Assembly (NCBI RefSeq): GCF_013166595.1
Contig: NZ_JABKKG010000004.1
Coordinates: 310,001 to 374,000, forward strand
Source: Palleniella intestinalis
Lineage (GTDB): Bacteria; Bacteroidota; Bacteroidia; Bacteroidales; Bacteroidaceae
Length of the DNA: 64,000 bases
Direction of reading: 5' to 3'
This document shows positions 8,648-16,494 of the stretch, in pieces (position 1 is the stretch's first letter; each line of letters opens with the position of its first letter). The translations under genes were made by a program, and so were the position numbers. The notes beneath the pieces were generated by a model, which was given only the letters and a program-made list of their open reading frames with translations, did not search any database and was not told the DNA's origin.

Positions 8648-9255
8648 ACCTTGAAGGACTGGACTACAATACCCAGCGTGAACGTATGAAGATGCCGGAG
8701 TATGGACGTTGTGTGCATACTCTGGTGAAGCAGTGCATGGCAATGGAAAACCGCAGTGCACGGCAGAGATTTGCGGAGAACATTGTGAAGACAATGGAAC
8801 TCATGCACCCAGAGATACGCCAGACGCCCGACTACAAGCAGAAGCTGTGGGACCATCTCGCCATAATGTGCGACTTCAAACTTGACATCGACTACCCTTA
8901 TGATATCTCCGGGGCGAAGAAAATCTTCTCGCGTCCGGCTCCCATGCCTTATCCGAAACGGAGGATTCCGGTACGCCATTACGGCAGTCTTGTGTTCCAG
9001 GCTCTCGACTGCATAAAGGAGATGCCGCCGGGACCGGCACGTGATGAGGCGAGCCGTGTCATCGCCAACCAGATGAAGCGTGACATCATACAGCATGGTT
9101 TCGCCATTCCTGAGAATGACCGCATATTCTCTGACATCGCACAGTTCACTGACGGTGTGATACAGCTTGACCCTGAGAAAGTTAAACTGGACTTCTTTAC
9201 CATTGAGAGCAATGCCACAAAGAAGGCAAAGCCTAAGAAGAAAAAGGGCAAATGA
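8644..9255 (+). CDS. DUF4290 family protein
   Basis: A 203-aa soluble, basic protein conserved in Bacteroidota and usually next to murA, as here. Recognisable pieces are LDYNTQRERMKMPEYGRCVH at the N-terminus and PDYKQKLWDHLAIMCDFKLD in the middle. The C-terminus is a Lys-rich tail (KKAKPKKKKGK) that could bind nucleic acid, which is inference. It has no signal peptide or membrane segment. Its function is unknown. The start overlaps the tsaB stop by 4 bp. Confidence 0.88.
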   Translation: MNLEGLDYNTQRERMKMPEYGRCVHTLVKQCMAMENRSARQRFAENIVKTMELMHPEIRQTPDYKQKLWDHLAIMCDFKLDIDYPYDISGAKKIFSRPAPMPYPKRRIPVRHYGSLVFQALDCIKEMPPGPARDEASRVIANQMKRDIIQHGFAIPENDRIFSDIAQFTDGVIQLDPEKVKLDFFTIESNATKKAKPKKKKGK

Positions 9256-9258
9256 ATG

Positions 9259-9314
9259 ACTGTTCAAAATTGTTTTGTGAGGGAAAGCTCCGGCAAAAAA
9301 CAATTTTGAACAGT
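9259..9314. terminator. 18-bp perfect inverted repeat
   Basis: ACTGTTCAAAATTGTTTT (9259-9276) is exactly reverse-complemented at 9297-9314 around a 20-nt loop. It begins 4 bp after the DUF4290 stop and ends 37 bp before murA. It may be a terminator or attenuator; there is no classical U-tract after the stem. Confidence 0.6.
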
Positions 9315-9351
9315 TAATTGATAAAAAGAAACAATTATATCCAAGCAAATC

Positions 9352-10656
9352 ATGGACACTTTCATCATAGAAGGCGGTCATCCGCTAAAGGGTACTATCG
9401 TCCCACAGGGTGCGAAAAACGAGACTCTGCAAGTCATCTGCGCCTCGATTCTTACTGCAGAGCCGGTGCGTATAAACAATGTTCCGGACATTCTTGACAT
9501 GAACAATCTCATCCGATTGCTCACAGACATCGGTGTGAGGGTGACGAAACATGCGCGGAACGAATACACATTTCAGGCTGACAGTCTTAACCTTGACTAT
9601 CTTGGGAGCGATGAATTCGTGAAGAAATGCTCTTCATTGCGTGGCTCGGTGCTTATGATTGGTCCGCTTCTCGGACGCTTTGGCAAGGCTACTGTGGCAA
9701 AGCCGGGTGGCGACAAGATTGGCCGCCGTCGTCTTGACACACACTTCCTCGGCTTCAGCAAGCTTGGTGCGGAGTTCTCCCGTGTCGAGGGAAGGGATGT
9801 CTATGAGCTTCGCGGAGAGCGTTTGAAGGGCTGTAAGATGCTTCTTGATGAGGCTTCTGTCACAGGAACGGCGAACATCGTCATGGCGGCTGTCTTGGCT
9901 GAGGGCGAGACAACTATCTATAATGCAGCCTGTGAGCCATACATACAGCAGCTTTGCCGCATGCTTAACAATATGGGTGCTGACATTACGGGCATAGGAA
10001 GCAATCTGTTGCACATCAAGGGTGTGAAGGAACTCCATGGCTGTGAGCACCGTGTGCTGCCTGACATGATAGAGGTCGGCTCGTTTATCGGTATGGGGGC
10101 GATGATTGGCGACGGCATAAGGATAAAGGATGTGTCAATAGAGAATCTCGGAATCATACCGGAAACATTCCGCCGCCTTGGTGTTGACGTCAGGGAAGAA
10201 GGCGATGACCTGTTCATTCCGAAGCATGATACCTTCACAGTCGACTCATTCATGGACGGCACAATCATGACTCTCTCCGATGCACCATGGCCAGGACTGA
10301 CTCCGGACTTGCTCAGTGTGCTGCTCGTTGTTGCCACTCAGGCCAACGGTTCGGTGCTTGTCCACCAGAAGATGTTCGAGTCCCGACTGTTCTTTGTTGA
10401 CAAACTCATTGACATGGGGGCAAACATCATCCTCTGTGACCCTCACCGTGCGGTGGTTGTGGGTCTTAACCACTCGAAGAAACTGCGTGCAGGAGTCATG
10501 TCAAGTCCGGACATCCGTGCCGGCATTGCCCTGCTTATAGCCGCATTGACGGCAGACGGCACATCGCGGATTGCCAACATTGCGCAGATTGACCGTGGAT
10601 ATGAGGACATCGAACAGCGTCTTAACGCTCTCGGAGCGAGAATCACACGCCAGTGA
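9352..10656 (+). CDS. murA: UDP-N-acetylglucosamine 1-carboxyvinyltransferase, Asp-type active site
   Basis: A 434-aa cytosolic enzyme that transfers enolpyruvate from PEP to UDP-GlcNAc, the first committed step of peptidoglycan synthesis. It begins FIIEGGHPLKGTIVPQGAKN, with the conserved Lys and Asn of the active site at 22-23. The catalytic loop reads KPGGDKIGRRRLD, so Asp121 stands where E. coli MurA has Cys115 (PGGC). Asp at that site is known from fosfomycin-insensitive MurA enzymes, so natural fosfomycin resistance is expected. Length and the rest of the sequence are normal. It is followed by rimM, dxr and rseP on the same strand. Confidence 0.95.
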   Translation: MDTFIIEGGHPLKGTIVPQGAKNETLQVICASILTAEPVRINNVPDILDMNNLIRLLTDIGVRVTKHARNEYTFQADSLNLDYLGSDEFVKKCSSLRGSVLMIGPLLGRFGKATVAKPGGDKIGRRRLDTHFLGFSKLGAEFSRVEGRDVYELRGERLKGCKMLLDEASVTGTANIVMAAVLAEGETTIYNAACEPYIQQLCRMLNNMGADITGIGSNLLHIKGVKELHGCEHRVLPDMIEVGSFIGMGAMIGDGIRIKDVSIENLGIIPETFRRLGVDVREEGDDLFIPKHDTFTVDSFMDGTIMTLSDAPWPGLTPDLLSVLLVVATQANGSVLVHQKMFESRLFFVDKLIDMGANIILCDPHRAVVVGLNHSKKLRAGVMSSPDIRAGIALLIAALTADGTSRIANIAQIDRGYEDIEQRLNALGARITRQ

Positions 10657-10717
10657 TTCTGCCACGGAATGACGGGCGATTGCTTGGAAACAGTGCGGAA
10701 ATAATACACGAACAGAG

Positions 10718-11236
10718 ATGATAAAGGACACTGATGTTTACAAGATTGGGCGCGTTGGAAAGCCCCACGGAGTGAAAGGTGAGGTGCAGGTGCAGATAGA
10801 TGATGATGTGTTCGACCGTGTCGGAGCGGACTATCTTGTGCTGCGCATCGACGGAATCCTTGTGCCTTTCTTCATGGAGGAATACCGTTTCAAGAGTGAC
10901 GAGATAGCCCTTGTCACCTTCTGTGACATGGATTCCGCCGAGAAAGTGCGCGAACTGACCGGCTGTGAGGTGTTTTTCCCACGCTCACTTGCCGACGAAG
11001 TGGAGCACGACCTTACTTATGCGGAGCTTGTGGGCTATGAGCTCACGGACTCGAACACAGGCAAGACCGTAGGAACAATAGAGGCTGTGGACGATGCGAC
11101 AGAGAACATTCTCTTTGAACTCGACAACGGTCTCCTTATTCCTGCTCCCGAAGAGCTTATCGAAGAGGTGGACACGGAATGCCGTAAGGTTACAGTTGCC
11201 GTGCCGGAAGGTCTGCTTGACGGTTCGTTCTGCTGA
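10718..11236 (+). CDS. rimM: Ribosome maturation factor RimM
   Basis: A 172-aa protein needed for assembly of the 30S head through ribosomal protein S19. The N-terminal RimM barrel starts with YKIGRVGKPHGVKGEVQVQ (about residues 6-24). The C-terminal PRC-barrel-like half includes GKTVGTIEAVDDATENILFE at about 112-131. It lies 61 bp after murA. The dxr gene follows after a 9-bp repeat array that begins 2 bp past its stop. Confidence 0.93.
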   Translation: MIKDTDVYKIGRVGKPHGVKGEVQVQIDDDVFDRVGADYLVLRIDGILVPFFMEEYRFKSDEIALVTFCDMDSAEKVRELTGCEVFFPRSLADEVEHDLTYAELVGYELTDSNTGKTVGTIEAVDDATENILFELDNGLLIPAPEELIEEVDTECRKVTVAVPEGLLDGSFC

Positions 11237-11238
11237 TT

Positions 11239-11301
11239 GTCAATCGCGTCAACCTTGTCAATATTGTCAATTATGCCAGTATTGCCAATCCTGACAAAAA
11301 C
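11239..11301. repeat. 9-bp-period tandem array (copy 3)
   Basis: Seven 9-bp units in one register, from GTCAATCGC through GTCAATATT, GTCAATTAT and GCCAGTATT to GACAAAAAC. It is the most degenerate of the five and less clearly self-complementary. It starts 2 bp after the rimM stop and ends 11 bp before dxr. Confidence 0.75.
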
Positions 11302-11312
11302 AAAGAAAAACA

Positions 11313-12461
11313 ATGAAAAAGCAAATATGTATATTAGGTTCCACCGGCTCCATAGGCACTCAGGCGTTGGAGGTCATCGAGGAACATAGCGACCTTTACG
11401 AGGTGTATTGCCTTACTGCATACAACCATGTGGAGATGCTTGCCGAACAGGCGCACAAGTTCAAGCCGGCAGCGGTGGTCATCGCCAATGAGGATCATTA
11501 CGAGCGGCTGTGCTCCCTGCTATCCGACTGCCCGGACATCAAGGTCTATGCCGGTGCGGAAGCCCTTGAAGAGATTGTCGAGGCAGAGCCTATCGACATG
11601 GTACTCACCGCCATGGTGGGCTTCGCAGGTCTGAAACCGACCATCCGTGCGATAAAGGCGCATAAGAAAATATGCCTTGCCAACAAGGAGACTCTTGTCG
11701 TTGCAGGCGAACTTATAATGGGATTGGCGCAGGAAAACCACTGCCCTATACTTCCTGTAGACTCAGAACACTCCGCCATATTCCAAAGCCTTGTGGGCGA
11801 TGCCGACACGGAAATCGAGAAGATTCTCCTCACTGCTTCCGGCGGACCGTTCAGAAAGTTCACCTTGGAGGAGATGAAGAGTGTCACCGCCGCTGACGCA
11901 TTGAAGCATCCGACATGGGACATGGGCGCGAAAATTACCATAGATTCCGCTTCGATGATGAACAAAGGCTTTGAGGTGATAGAGGCAAAATGGCTCTTCG
12001 GTGTGGACGCTGACAGAATACAAGTCCTTGTCCATCCGCAGTCGATAGTGCATTCTGCCGTGCAATACGTGGACGGCAGCGTGAAGGCGCAGCTTGGTGT
12101 GCCTGACATGCGACTGCCTATACAGTATGCGTTCTCCTTCCCGCAGCGCCTGCACCTGTCAGGTGAGCGGCTTGATTTGTTCAAACAGCCGCTGGAATTT
12201 TTTGAGCCGGACATGGAGAAATTCCGCTGTCTCGCCATGGCTTACGAGTCTTTGCGCATGGGCGGCAACATGTCGTGCATCGTGAACGCCGCCAATGAGG
12301 TGGTCAACGAGGCGTTCCGCAAGGACAAATGCGGGTTCCTGCAGATGGGCGACATCATCGCCGAGACAATGCAGCGCGCCACTTTCGTGAAGAAACCGAC
12401 ACTCGACGACTACCTCATGTCCGACGCTGAGGCAAGGCGCATAGCCGCTTCGCTGTTATAA
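11313..12461 (+). CDS. dxr: 1-deoxy-D-xylulose 5-phosphate reductoisomerase
   Basis: A 382-aa NADPH-dependent enzyme that converts DXP to MEP, the first committed step of the MEP isoprenoid pathway. The NADPH-binding motif ILGSTGSIGTQALEVI is at residues 6-21. NKETLV and PVDSEHSAIFQ (about 128-155) hold the metal Asp and Glu. TASGGPF and HPTWDMGAKITIDSASMMNK form the catalytic loop and metal site. The product feeds undecaprenyl phosphate synthesis (see uppS). The enzyme family is the target of fosmidomycin. Arrays of 9-bp units lie on both sides of the gene. Confidence 0.96.
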   Translation: MKKQICILGSTGSIGTQALEVIEEHSDLYEVYCLTAYNHVEMLAEQAHKFKPAAVVIANEDHYERLCSLLSDCPDIKVYAGAEALEEIVEAEPIDMVLTAMVGFAGLKPTIRAIKAHKKICLANKETLVVAGELIMGLAQENHCPILPVDSEHSAIFQSLVGDADTEIEKILLTASGGPFRKFTLEEMKSVTAADALKHPTWDMGAKITIDSASMMNKGFEVIEAKWLFGVDADRIQVLVHPQSIVHSAVQYVDGSVKAQLGVPDMRLPIQYAFSFPQRLHLSGERLDLFKQPLEFFEPDMEKFRCLAMAYESLRMGGNMSCIVNAANEVVNEAFRKDKCGFLQMGDIIAETMQRATFVKKPTLDDYLMSDAEARRIAASLL

Positions 12462-12462
12462 G

Positions 12463-12520
12463 GCAGTATTGTCAGAAACGTCAATATTGTCAATACTGAC
12501 ATTTCTGACAATACTGACCC
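12463..12520. repeat. 9-bp-period palindromic tandem array (copy 4)
   Basis: Six 9-bp units plus a half unit. CAGTATTGTCAGAAA at the left end is the exact complement of TTTCTGACAATACTG at the right end, and inner units also pair, so the whole array can form a stem of about 28 bp with a few G-U pairs. It begins 2 bp after the dxr stop and lies upstream of rseP. Confidence 0.9.
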
Positions 12521-12575
12521 GCCCTCAACACCCATAACCAAACCAACCACACACAACCATTCAAGCAAAACTCCA

Positions 12576-14072
12576 ATGGAAACATTCTGGATAAAGACAT
12601 TACAATTCCTGCTTTCGATAACAATCCTTGTGGCTCTCCATGAGGGAGGACACTTCTTCTTCGCAAAGTTGTTCAAGACACGCGTGTCACGCTTCTACAT
12701 CTTCGCCAACTTCAAGTTCCACATCTGGAGCTCCTACGACAACTGGTGGCGCAGGCTGAGAGGCAAAAAACTCATCACCGAACGTGGAGAGGACGGCAAC
12801 AAGAAATACAACGAAGAGGCAGGAACCGAGTACGGACTGGGCTGGCTGCCTATCGGCGGCTACTGCCAGATTGACGGCATGGTGGACGAGACACAGTCTG
12901 CCGACGACCTTGCCAAGAAGCCTGTGCAGCCTTGGGAGTTCCGAAGTAAGAAAGCGTATCAGCGTCTCCTCATCATGGCAGGCGGCGTAATGGTCAATTT
13001 CTTCCTCGCACTGATAATCTATTCTGCCGTGTTCTACACATGGGGCGAGGACTATGTTGCCCTCAAGGACATGAAAAGCGGAATGAAGTTCAACTCATCC
13101 GCCAAAGCCCTCGGCTTCAAGGACGGCGACATACTCCTCGGAACTGACCAAGGAGATTTCCGCGAGTTCTCTACCGACATGTTCCGCGACCTCACCACCG
13201 CTCATGAGGCGTATGTACTTCGCTGTGGAAAGAAGACCGCCGTGGCTCTTCCCGGTGACCTTGACCTTCTCCAAATGCTGAAATCCGACCCTGTGTTTGT
13301 GCGCCCTCTCGTGCCATGTGACATAGACAGCGTGCTTGCCGGTACTCCTGCCGCCAAGGCCGGGATAAGAAAAGGGGATAAAATCCTCTCAATCAACGGC
13401 AAACCGGTTGACTCTTGGAACGATTGCCACTATCAGTTGGGAATCCTTGACGACAGACTTATGGCTGCAGAGACAGCAAAGGACAGTCTTAAAATACGCA
13501 CAGTGCAGTTTGTTGTGGCACGTGACGCATCGTCGGTGCTCTATCCTTCCGCAGCAAAAGCCATTCCTTTGGAGTCCGCAGTTAAGGACACAATCACACT
13601 TGTAATGACTCCAAAACTGAAATTCGGTGTGGTTGAGAGCAGCATATTCTCTTATTATAAACCGACACACGTCTCCTACGGCATTGCCGAGAGTGTCCCT
13701 GCCGGAATCAACTACGGTCTTGATGTCCTTGGCGGCTATGTCGGCGACCTGAAATACCTATTCTCCGCCGACGGCGCGAAGAACCTTGGCGGTTTCGGAG
13801 CGATAGGCTCGATGTTCCCTCCGGTGTGGGATTGGAGCATGTTCTGGCGCATGACGGCGTTCCTTTCCATAATCCTCGCCTTCATGAACATCATCCCTAT
13901 TCCGGGACTTGACGGCGGACACATCCTCATCCTCCTTATGGAAGTGGTGACAGGAAAAGTGCCGAGCCTCCGTTTCCAGCAGATTGCGCAGAACATAGGC
14001 ATGGGTCTTCTGCTCCTGCTGATGCTTGTTGCCAACATGAATGATTTCCTTCGTTGGATAGGGTTGATGTAA
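12576..14072 (+). CDS. rseP: RIP metalloprotease (site-2 protease family)
   Basis: A 498-aa inner-membrane zinc protease that cuts substrates within the membrane. The zinc motif HEGGH is at residues 22-26 in the first helix, and the third zinc ligand is in PIPGLDGGHILI near 440. A PDZ domain is visible around AGIRKGDKILSINGKPVDSW (about 263-282), and a second, weaker one precedes it. It is longer than E. coli RseP (about 450 aa), partly from a hydrophilic insert after the first helix (about residues 50-105). The conserved order dxr-rseP suggests co-expression. In Bacteroidota the substrates are probably anti-sigma factors, which is inference. Confidence 0.93.
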   Translation: METFWIKTLQFLLSITILVALHEGGHFFFAKLFKTRVSRFYIFANFKFHIWSSYDNWWRRLRGKKLITERGEDGNKKYNEEAGTEYGLGWLPIGGYCQIDGMVDETQSADDLAKKPVQPWEFRSKKAYQRLLIMAGGVMVNFFLALIIYSAVFYTWGEDYVALKDMKSGMKFNSSAKALGFKDGDILLGTDQGDFREFSTDMFRDLTTAHEAYVLRCGKKTAVALPGDLDLLQMLKSDPVFVRPLVPCDIDSVLAGTPAAKAGIRKGDKILSINGKPVDSWNDCHYQLGILDDRLMAAETAKDSLKIRTVQFVVARDASSVLYPSAAKAIPLESAVKDTITLVMTPKLKFGVVESSIFSYYKPTHVSYGIAESVPAGINYGLDVLGGYVGDLKYLFSADGAKNLGGFGAIGSMFPPVWDWSMFWRMTAFLSIILAFMNIIPIPGLDGGHILILLMEVVTGKVPSLRFQQIAQNIGMGLLLLLMLVANMNDFLRWIGLM

Positions 14073-14124
14073 AATGGTGTGGTTGTACTAATGTATTGTA
14101 TATCAAGCTGTTATTTTTAAGATT

Positions 14125-14212
14125 GCGAAAGGTAACACTTTGCATAGTAAAAGGTATCACTTTACACACTGAAGTGATACCTTTTATCATATAAAGTGTT
14201 ATACTTTGTTTT
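14125..14212. repeat. 22-bp-period palindromic tandem array (copy 2)
   Basis: Four 22-bp units (14125, 14147, 14169, 14191). Units 1-2 read AAAGGTAACACTTT and AAAGGTATCACTTT; units 3-4 are their near reverse complements. The array can fold into one long imperfect hairpin with arms of about 38 bp. It begins 52 bp after the rseP stop. Confidence 0.9.
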
Positions 14213-14236
14213 ACACATAAAGACATATAACAATTT

Positions 14237-14269
14237 CGGGCAGTGTTCCACCATTAGGAGCACTGCCCG
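14237..14269. terminator. Hairpin terminator between convergent genes
   Basis: CGGGCAGTGTTCC pairs with GGAGCACTGCCCG across a 7-nt loop, giving a 13-bp stem with one G-U. It lies between convergent rseP (+) and the hydrolase gene (-), so it probably serves both. Confidence 0.75.
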
Positions 14270-14324
14270 ATTTGCATTGTAAGAGTATAAGTTTTGGGGA
14301 ATAAAAGCTGTTTTTGCAGACTAC

Positions 14325-15623
14325 TTATTCTGTTACATGGCGCAGCAGGAATGTGTACATCTTCTGCAAATCCTCCATGCTCTGTGGGACGGAATGCCCT
14401 TTTCCATAGTCTTTAAGTACCTCATGGGTAACGCCTTTCGCCTTGAAGCTTTTGACGATGTTGTCCATCTGTATGCCATAGTTCGGGTCATCGTCACTGT
14501 TGTAGAAGAAGAATGTCGGCGCAGTCCTGTTCGTCTTGGCTGTCAACGCTCCTCCCTGACGCTTCCATGTAGCTTTCGGGTTAGCGGTGGAGTTGCAGTA
14601 AGCGTCCATGTTCTTGTACTCCCGGGAGTCCTTTTTCATCAGATTGTAGTCGAAAACGCCGGGACCGAGGAATGCAACCTGAATGTATGCCGCCTCATTC
14701 GGGCAGCGTCCGCGTTCCCTTTGTGTCCATTCCTCGAACGGTTTGTCGCCGATGGCGAGCGAACCTGCCGTGGAGCCGCGTGAGAAGCCATAGATGGCGA
14801 TGTCATGCCCAAGGCCTACCGTCCTGCCAATGCCGCGCACAGTGCGTATGGCGGAGCGCACTTTCCGGGCCGCATCATCGGCAATCTCTATGGAGCCGAG
14901 CGACTTGTTCGGTCCGCCTTTGTACTTTCCGTTGCCCCAGTCGCAATATTTCGGGTGGTCGGCTATTGCCCATGCGCATCCCACGGCCGGCGCTCCCTGG
15001 ACGAAAGAGTCGTTGAACGCCGCCCAATGGTAGGGCAGGAACATGCGTTTGTGAGTGTTGCCGTAGTAGCTGTTGCTGTAAGAGAATGAGAGGACTGTGG
15101 GCACAGGTCGCTTCGGGTTTGCAGGATAGACGATGTCCATGTACAGGGAATCGTTCTCGGCGGCCATGTTGTAGACATCCTTATCGTCAAGATGATAGCT
15201 CACATCACGCAGTATGCGGTAGCCTTCAAAGAGGATATATGCACGGTCCTGTGAGATGTCGTCCATTCCGCAGAACGTTCCGTTGCGCATTTCGCTGTTT
15301 ATGGCGATGATGTCCTTGTTGATTAGCGGTGAAACAGCGTTTGCATGCTTGCCGTAATCAAGTTCGATGACGCAGTAACCTTGTTTGAGAAGCCAGTTTA
15401 CATCCTTCTTGTTGGAGTTCCGGCCGACCTTTTCGCAGGCGAGATTCTCGAGGTAGACGACAGTCATCCGCTTGCCGTTCTTGTCCAAGGCAGGCTTTTT
15501 TGCCTCCGTGGTGGTGTAGCGGATAGCGGTGTTGAGTGTCACGCTTTTCCATGTGTCTTTGCCGGCGAAGGTTGCGAGGGGCAGGATTGCGGTGAGGAGA
15601 AGCAGATTTTTCAGTAGTTTCAT
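14325..15623 (-). CDS. Secreted alpha/beta hydrolase, esterase-like
   Basis: A 432-aa exported protein with signal peptide MKLLKNLLLLTAILPLATFA. The mature part has an alpha/beta-hydrolase core: strand plus nucleophile elbow IAIYGFSRGSTAGSLA (Ser in GFSRG), a late YNSDDDPNYG that may supply the acid, and a His in YGKGHSVPQ near the C-terminus. A loop with several aromatic residues (YCDWGNGKYKGG) is upstream of the nucleophile. It resembles secreted Bacteroidota esterases and peptidases of unknown substrate. No sugar-binding domain is visible. It lies alone between the ABC ATPase gene and a bidirectional terminator. Confidence 0.75.
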   Translation of the reverse strand: MKLLKNLLLLTAILPLATFAGKDTWKSVTLNTAIRYTTTEAKKPALDKNGKRMTVVYLENLACEKVGRNSNKKDVNWLLKQGYCVIELDYGKHANAVSPLINKDIIAINSEMRNGTFCGMDDISQDRAYILFEGYRILRDVSYHLDDKDVYNMAAENDSLYMDIVYPANPKRPVPTVLSFSYSNSYYGNTHKRMFLPYHWAAFNDSFVQGAPAVGCAWAIADHPKYCDWGNGKYKGGPNKSLGSIEIADDAARKVRSAIRTVRGIGRTVGLGHDIAIYGFSRGSTAGSLAIGDKPFEEWTQRERGRCPNEAAYIQVAFLGPGVFDYNLMKKDSREYKNMDAYCNSTANPKATWKRQGGALTAKTNRTAPTFFFYNSDDDPNYGIQMDNIVKSFKAKGVTHEVLKDYGKGHSVPQSMEDLQKMYTFLLRHVTE

Positions 15624-15643
15624 GGGTTGGTTGGGTTGATTTG

Positions 15644-15706
15644 GTCAGTAATGTCAGTAATGACAGGACTGTCAGGATTGTCGTTAGTGTCAGTAATGTC
15701 GATATT
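15644..15706. repeat. 9-bp-period tandem array (copy 5)
   Basis: Seven units in register, the first two and the sixth being GTCAGTAAT. TGTCAGTAATGACA and GACAGGACTGTC give small local stems. It starts 14 bp after the stop of the ABC ATPase gene and precedes the hydrolase gene on the same strand. Confidence 0.85.
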
Positions 15707-15720
15707 GCAGGGGTGTGCTT

Positions 15721-16494
15721 TCAGAAGCTGATTTTCAGGTTTTCCTTTCTGAGAGCCTCTTCCAGCTCCTTTGGAGAGCCATGGAGCAGGCGTCTGTCCT
15801 GCGTCATGAGCCATATCTCGTCGGCAAGGTGCAGCGCCATTTCCATGTCGTGTGTGGAGAGCAGTACCCCTTGTCCCAGGCGTCCGCTGCCATTGTTTTC
15901 CGCTGCGATGGCCTTCATCAGGCGCATTGTCTCCACCTTTGACGGATAGTCAAGAAAGGCGGTCGGCTCGTCAAGGAGGATGATTGGCGTCTCTTGTGCC
16001 AAGGCTTTTGCGATGAGAACCTTTTGGCACTCGCCGTCGGAAAGGGTCTCAATGTCCCTTTCTGCCAGCATTGACACGCCAACACGTGCCATGCTCCTCT
16101 CCACAATCTCACGGTCGATGTCGCGGAGTGTCCCCCACATGTCCGTGTACGGTGAGCGCCCGAGACCCACAATGTCACGTGCGGTCATCATTGAGACATC
16201 AGGCCGCCCTGTAAGCACCACGCTCACCCGCCTTGCCAGCCGTCCGTTGTCCGTCCGTCTGCCACTGTCGGGAGTTATGACGATGTCGTCAGAGCCATTG
16301 TCTCCTGAGTACCTTATCTCCCCATGCATAGGAGGGAGGAAACCCGCAAGAGTCTTCAGCAGTGTGGATTTCCCCACACCGTTCCGTCCGACAAGACAGG
16401 TCAGTTTGCCGGCAGCCAGCTGTGCATTGAGGGACGATGCCAGAATGTGTCTGCCGTGGCCTATGGTAAGGTCAGAGATTGTCAATGTATTCAT
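15721..16494 (-). CDS. ABC transporter ATP-binding protein, FecE/BtuD type
   Basis: A 257-aa ATPase of the iron-siderophore/cobalamin importer class. Walker A is LVGRNGVGKSTLLKTLAG (about 34-51), the signature is LSDGECQKVLIAKALAQ, Walker B is PIILLDEPTAFLD, and the switch His is in LLSTHDMEMALHLADEIWLM. No permease or binding protein is next to it, so it is an orphan ATPase in this window. Its start overlaps the end of the upstream helicase gene by 23 bp, which suggests co-translation rather than a dedicated transport operon. The substrate is unknown. Confidence 0.9.
   Translation of the reverse strand: MNTLTISDLTIGHGRHILASSLNAQLAAGKLTCLVGRNGVGKSTLLKTLAGFLPPMHGEIRYSGDNGSDDIVITPDSGRRTDNGRLARRVSVVLTGRPDVSMMTARDIVGLGRSPYTDMWGTLRDIDREIVERSMARVGVSMLAERDIETLSDGECQKVLIAKALAQETPIILLDEPTAFLDYPSKVETMRLMKAIAAENNGSGRLGQGVLLSTHDMEMALHLADEIWLMTQDRRLLHGSPKELEEALRKENLKISF

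Noticed and set aside
11249..11301. 9-bp array as a coding tail of rimM or dxr
   Set aside because: It lies after the rimM stop and before the dxr ATG. Readthrough would give a repetitive peptide with no family match.
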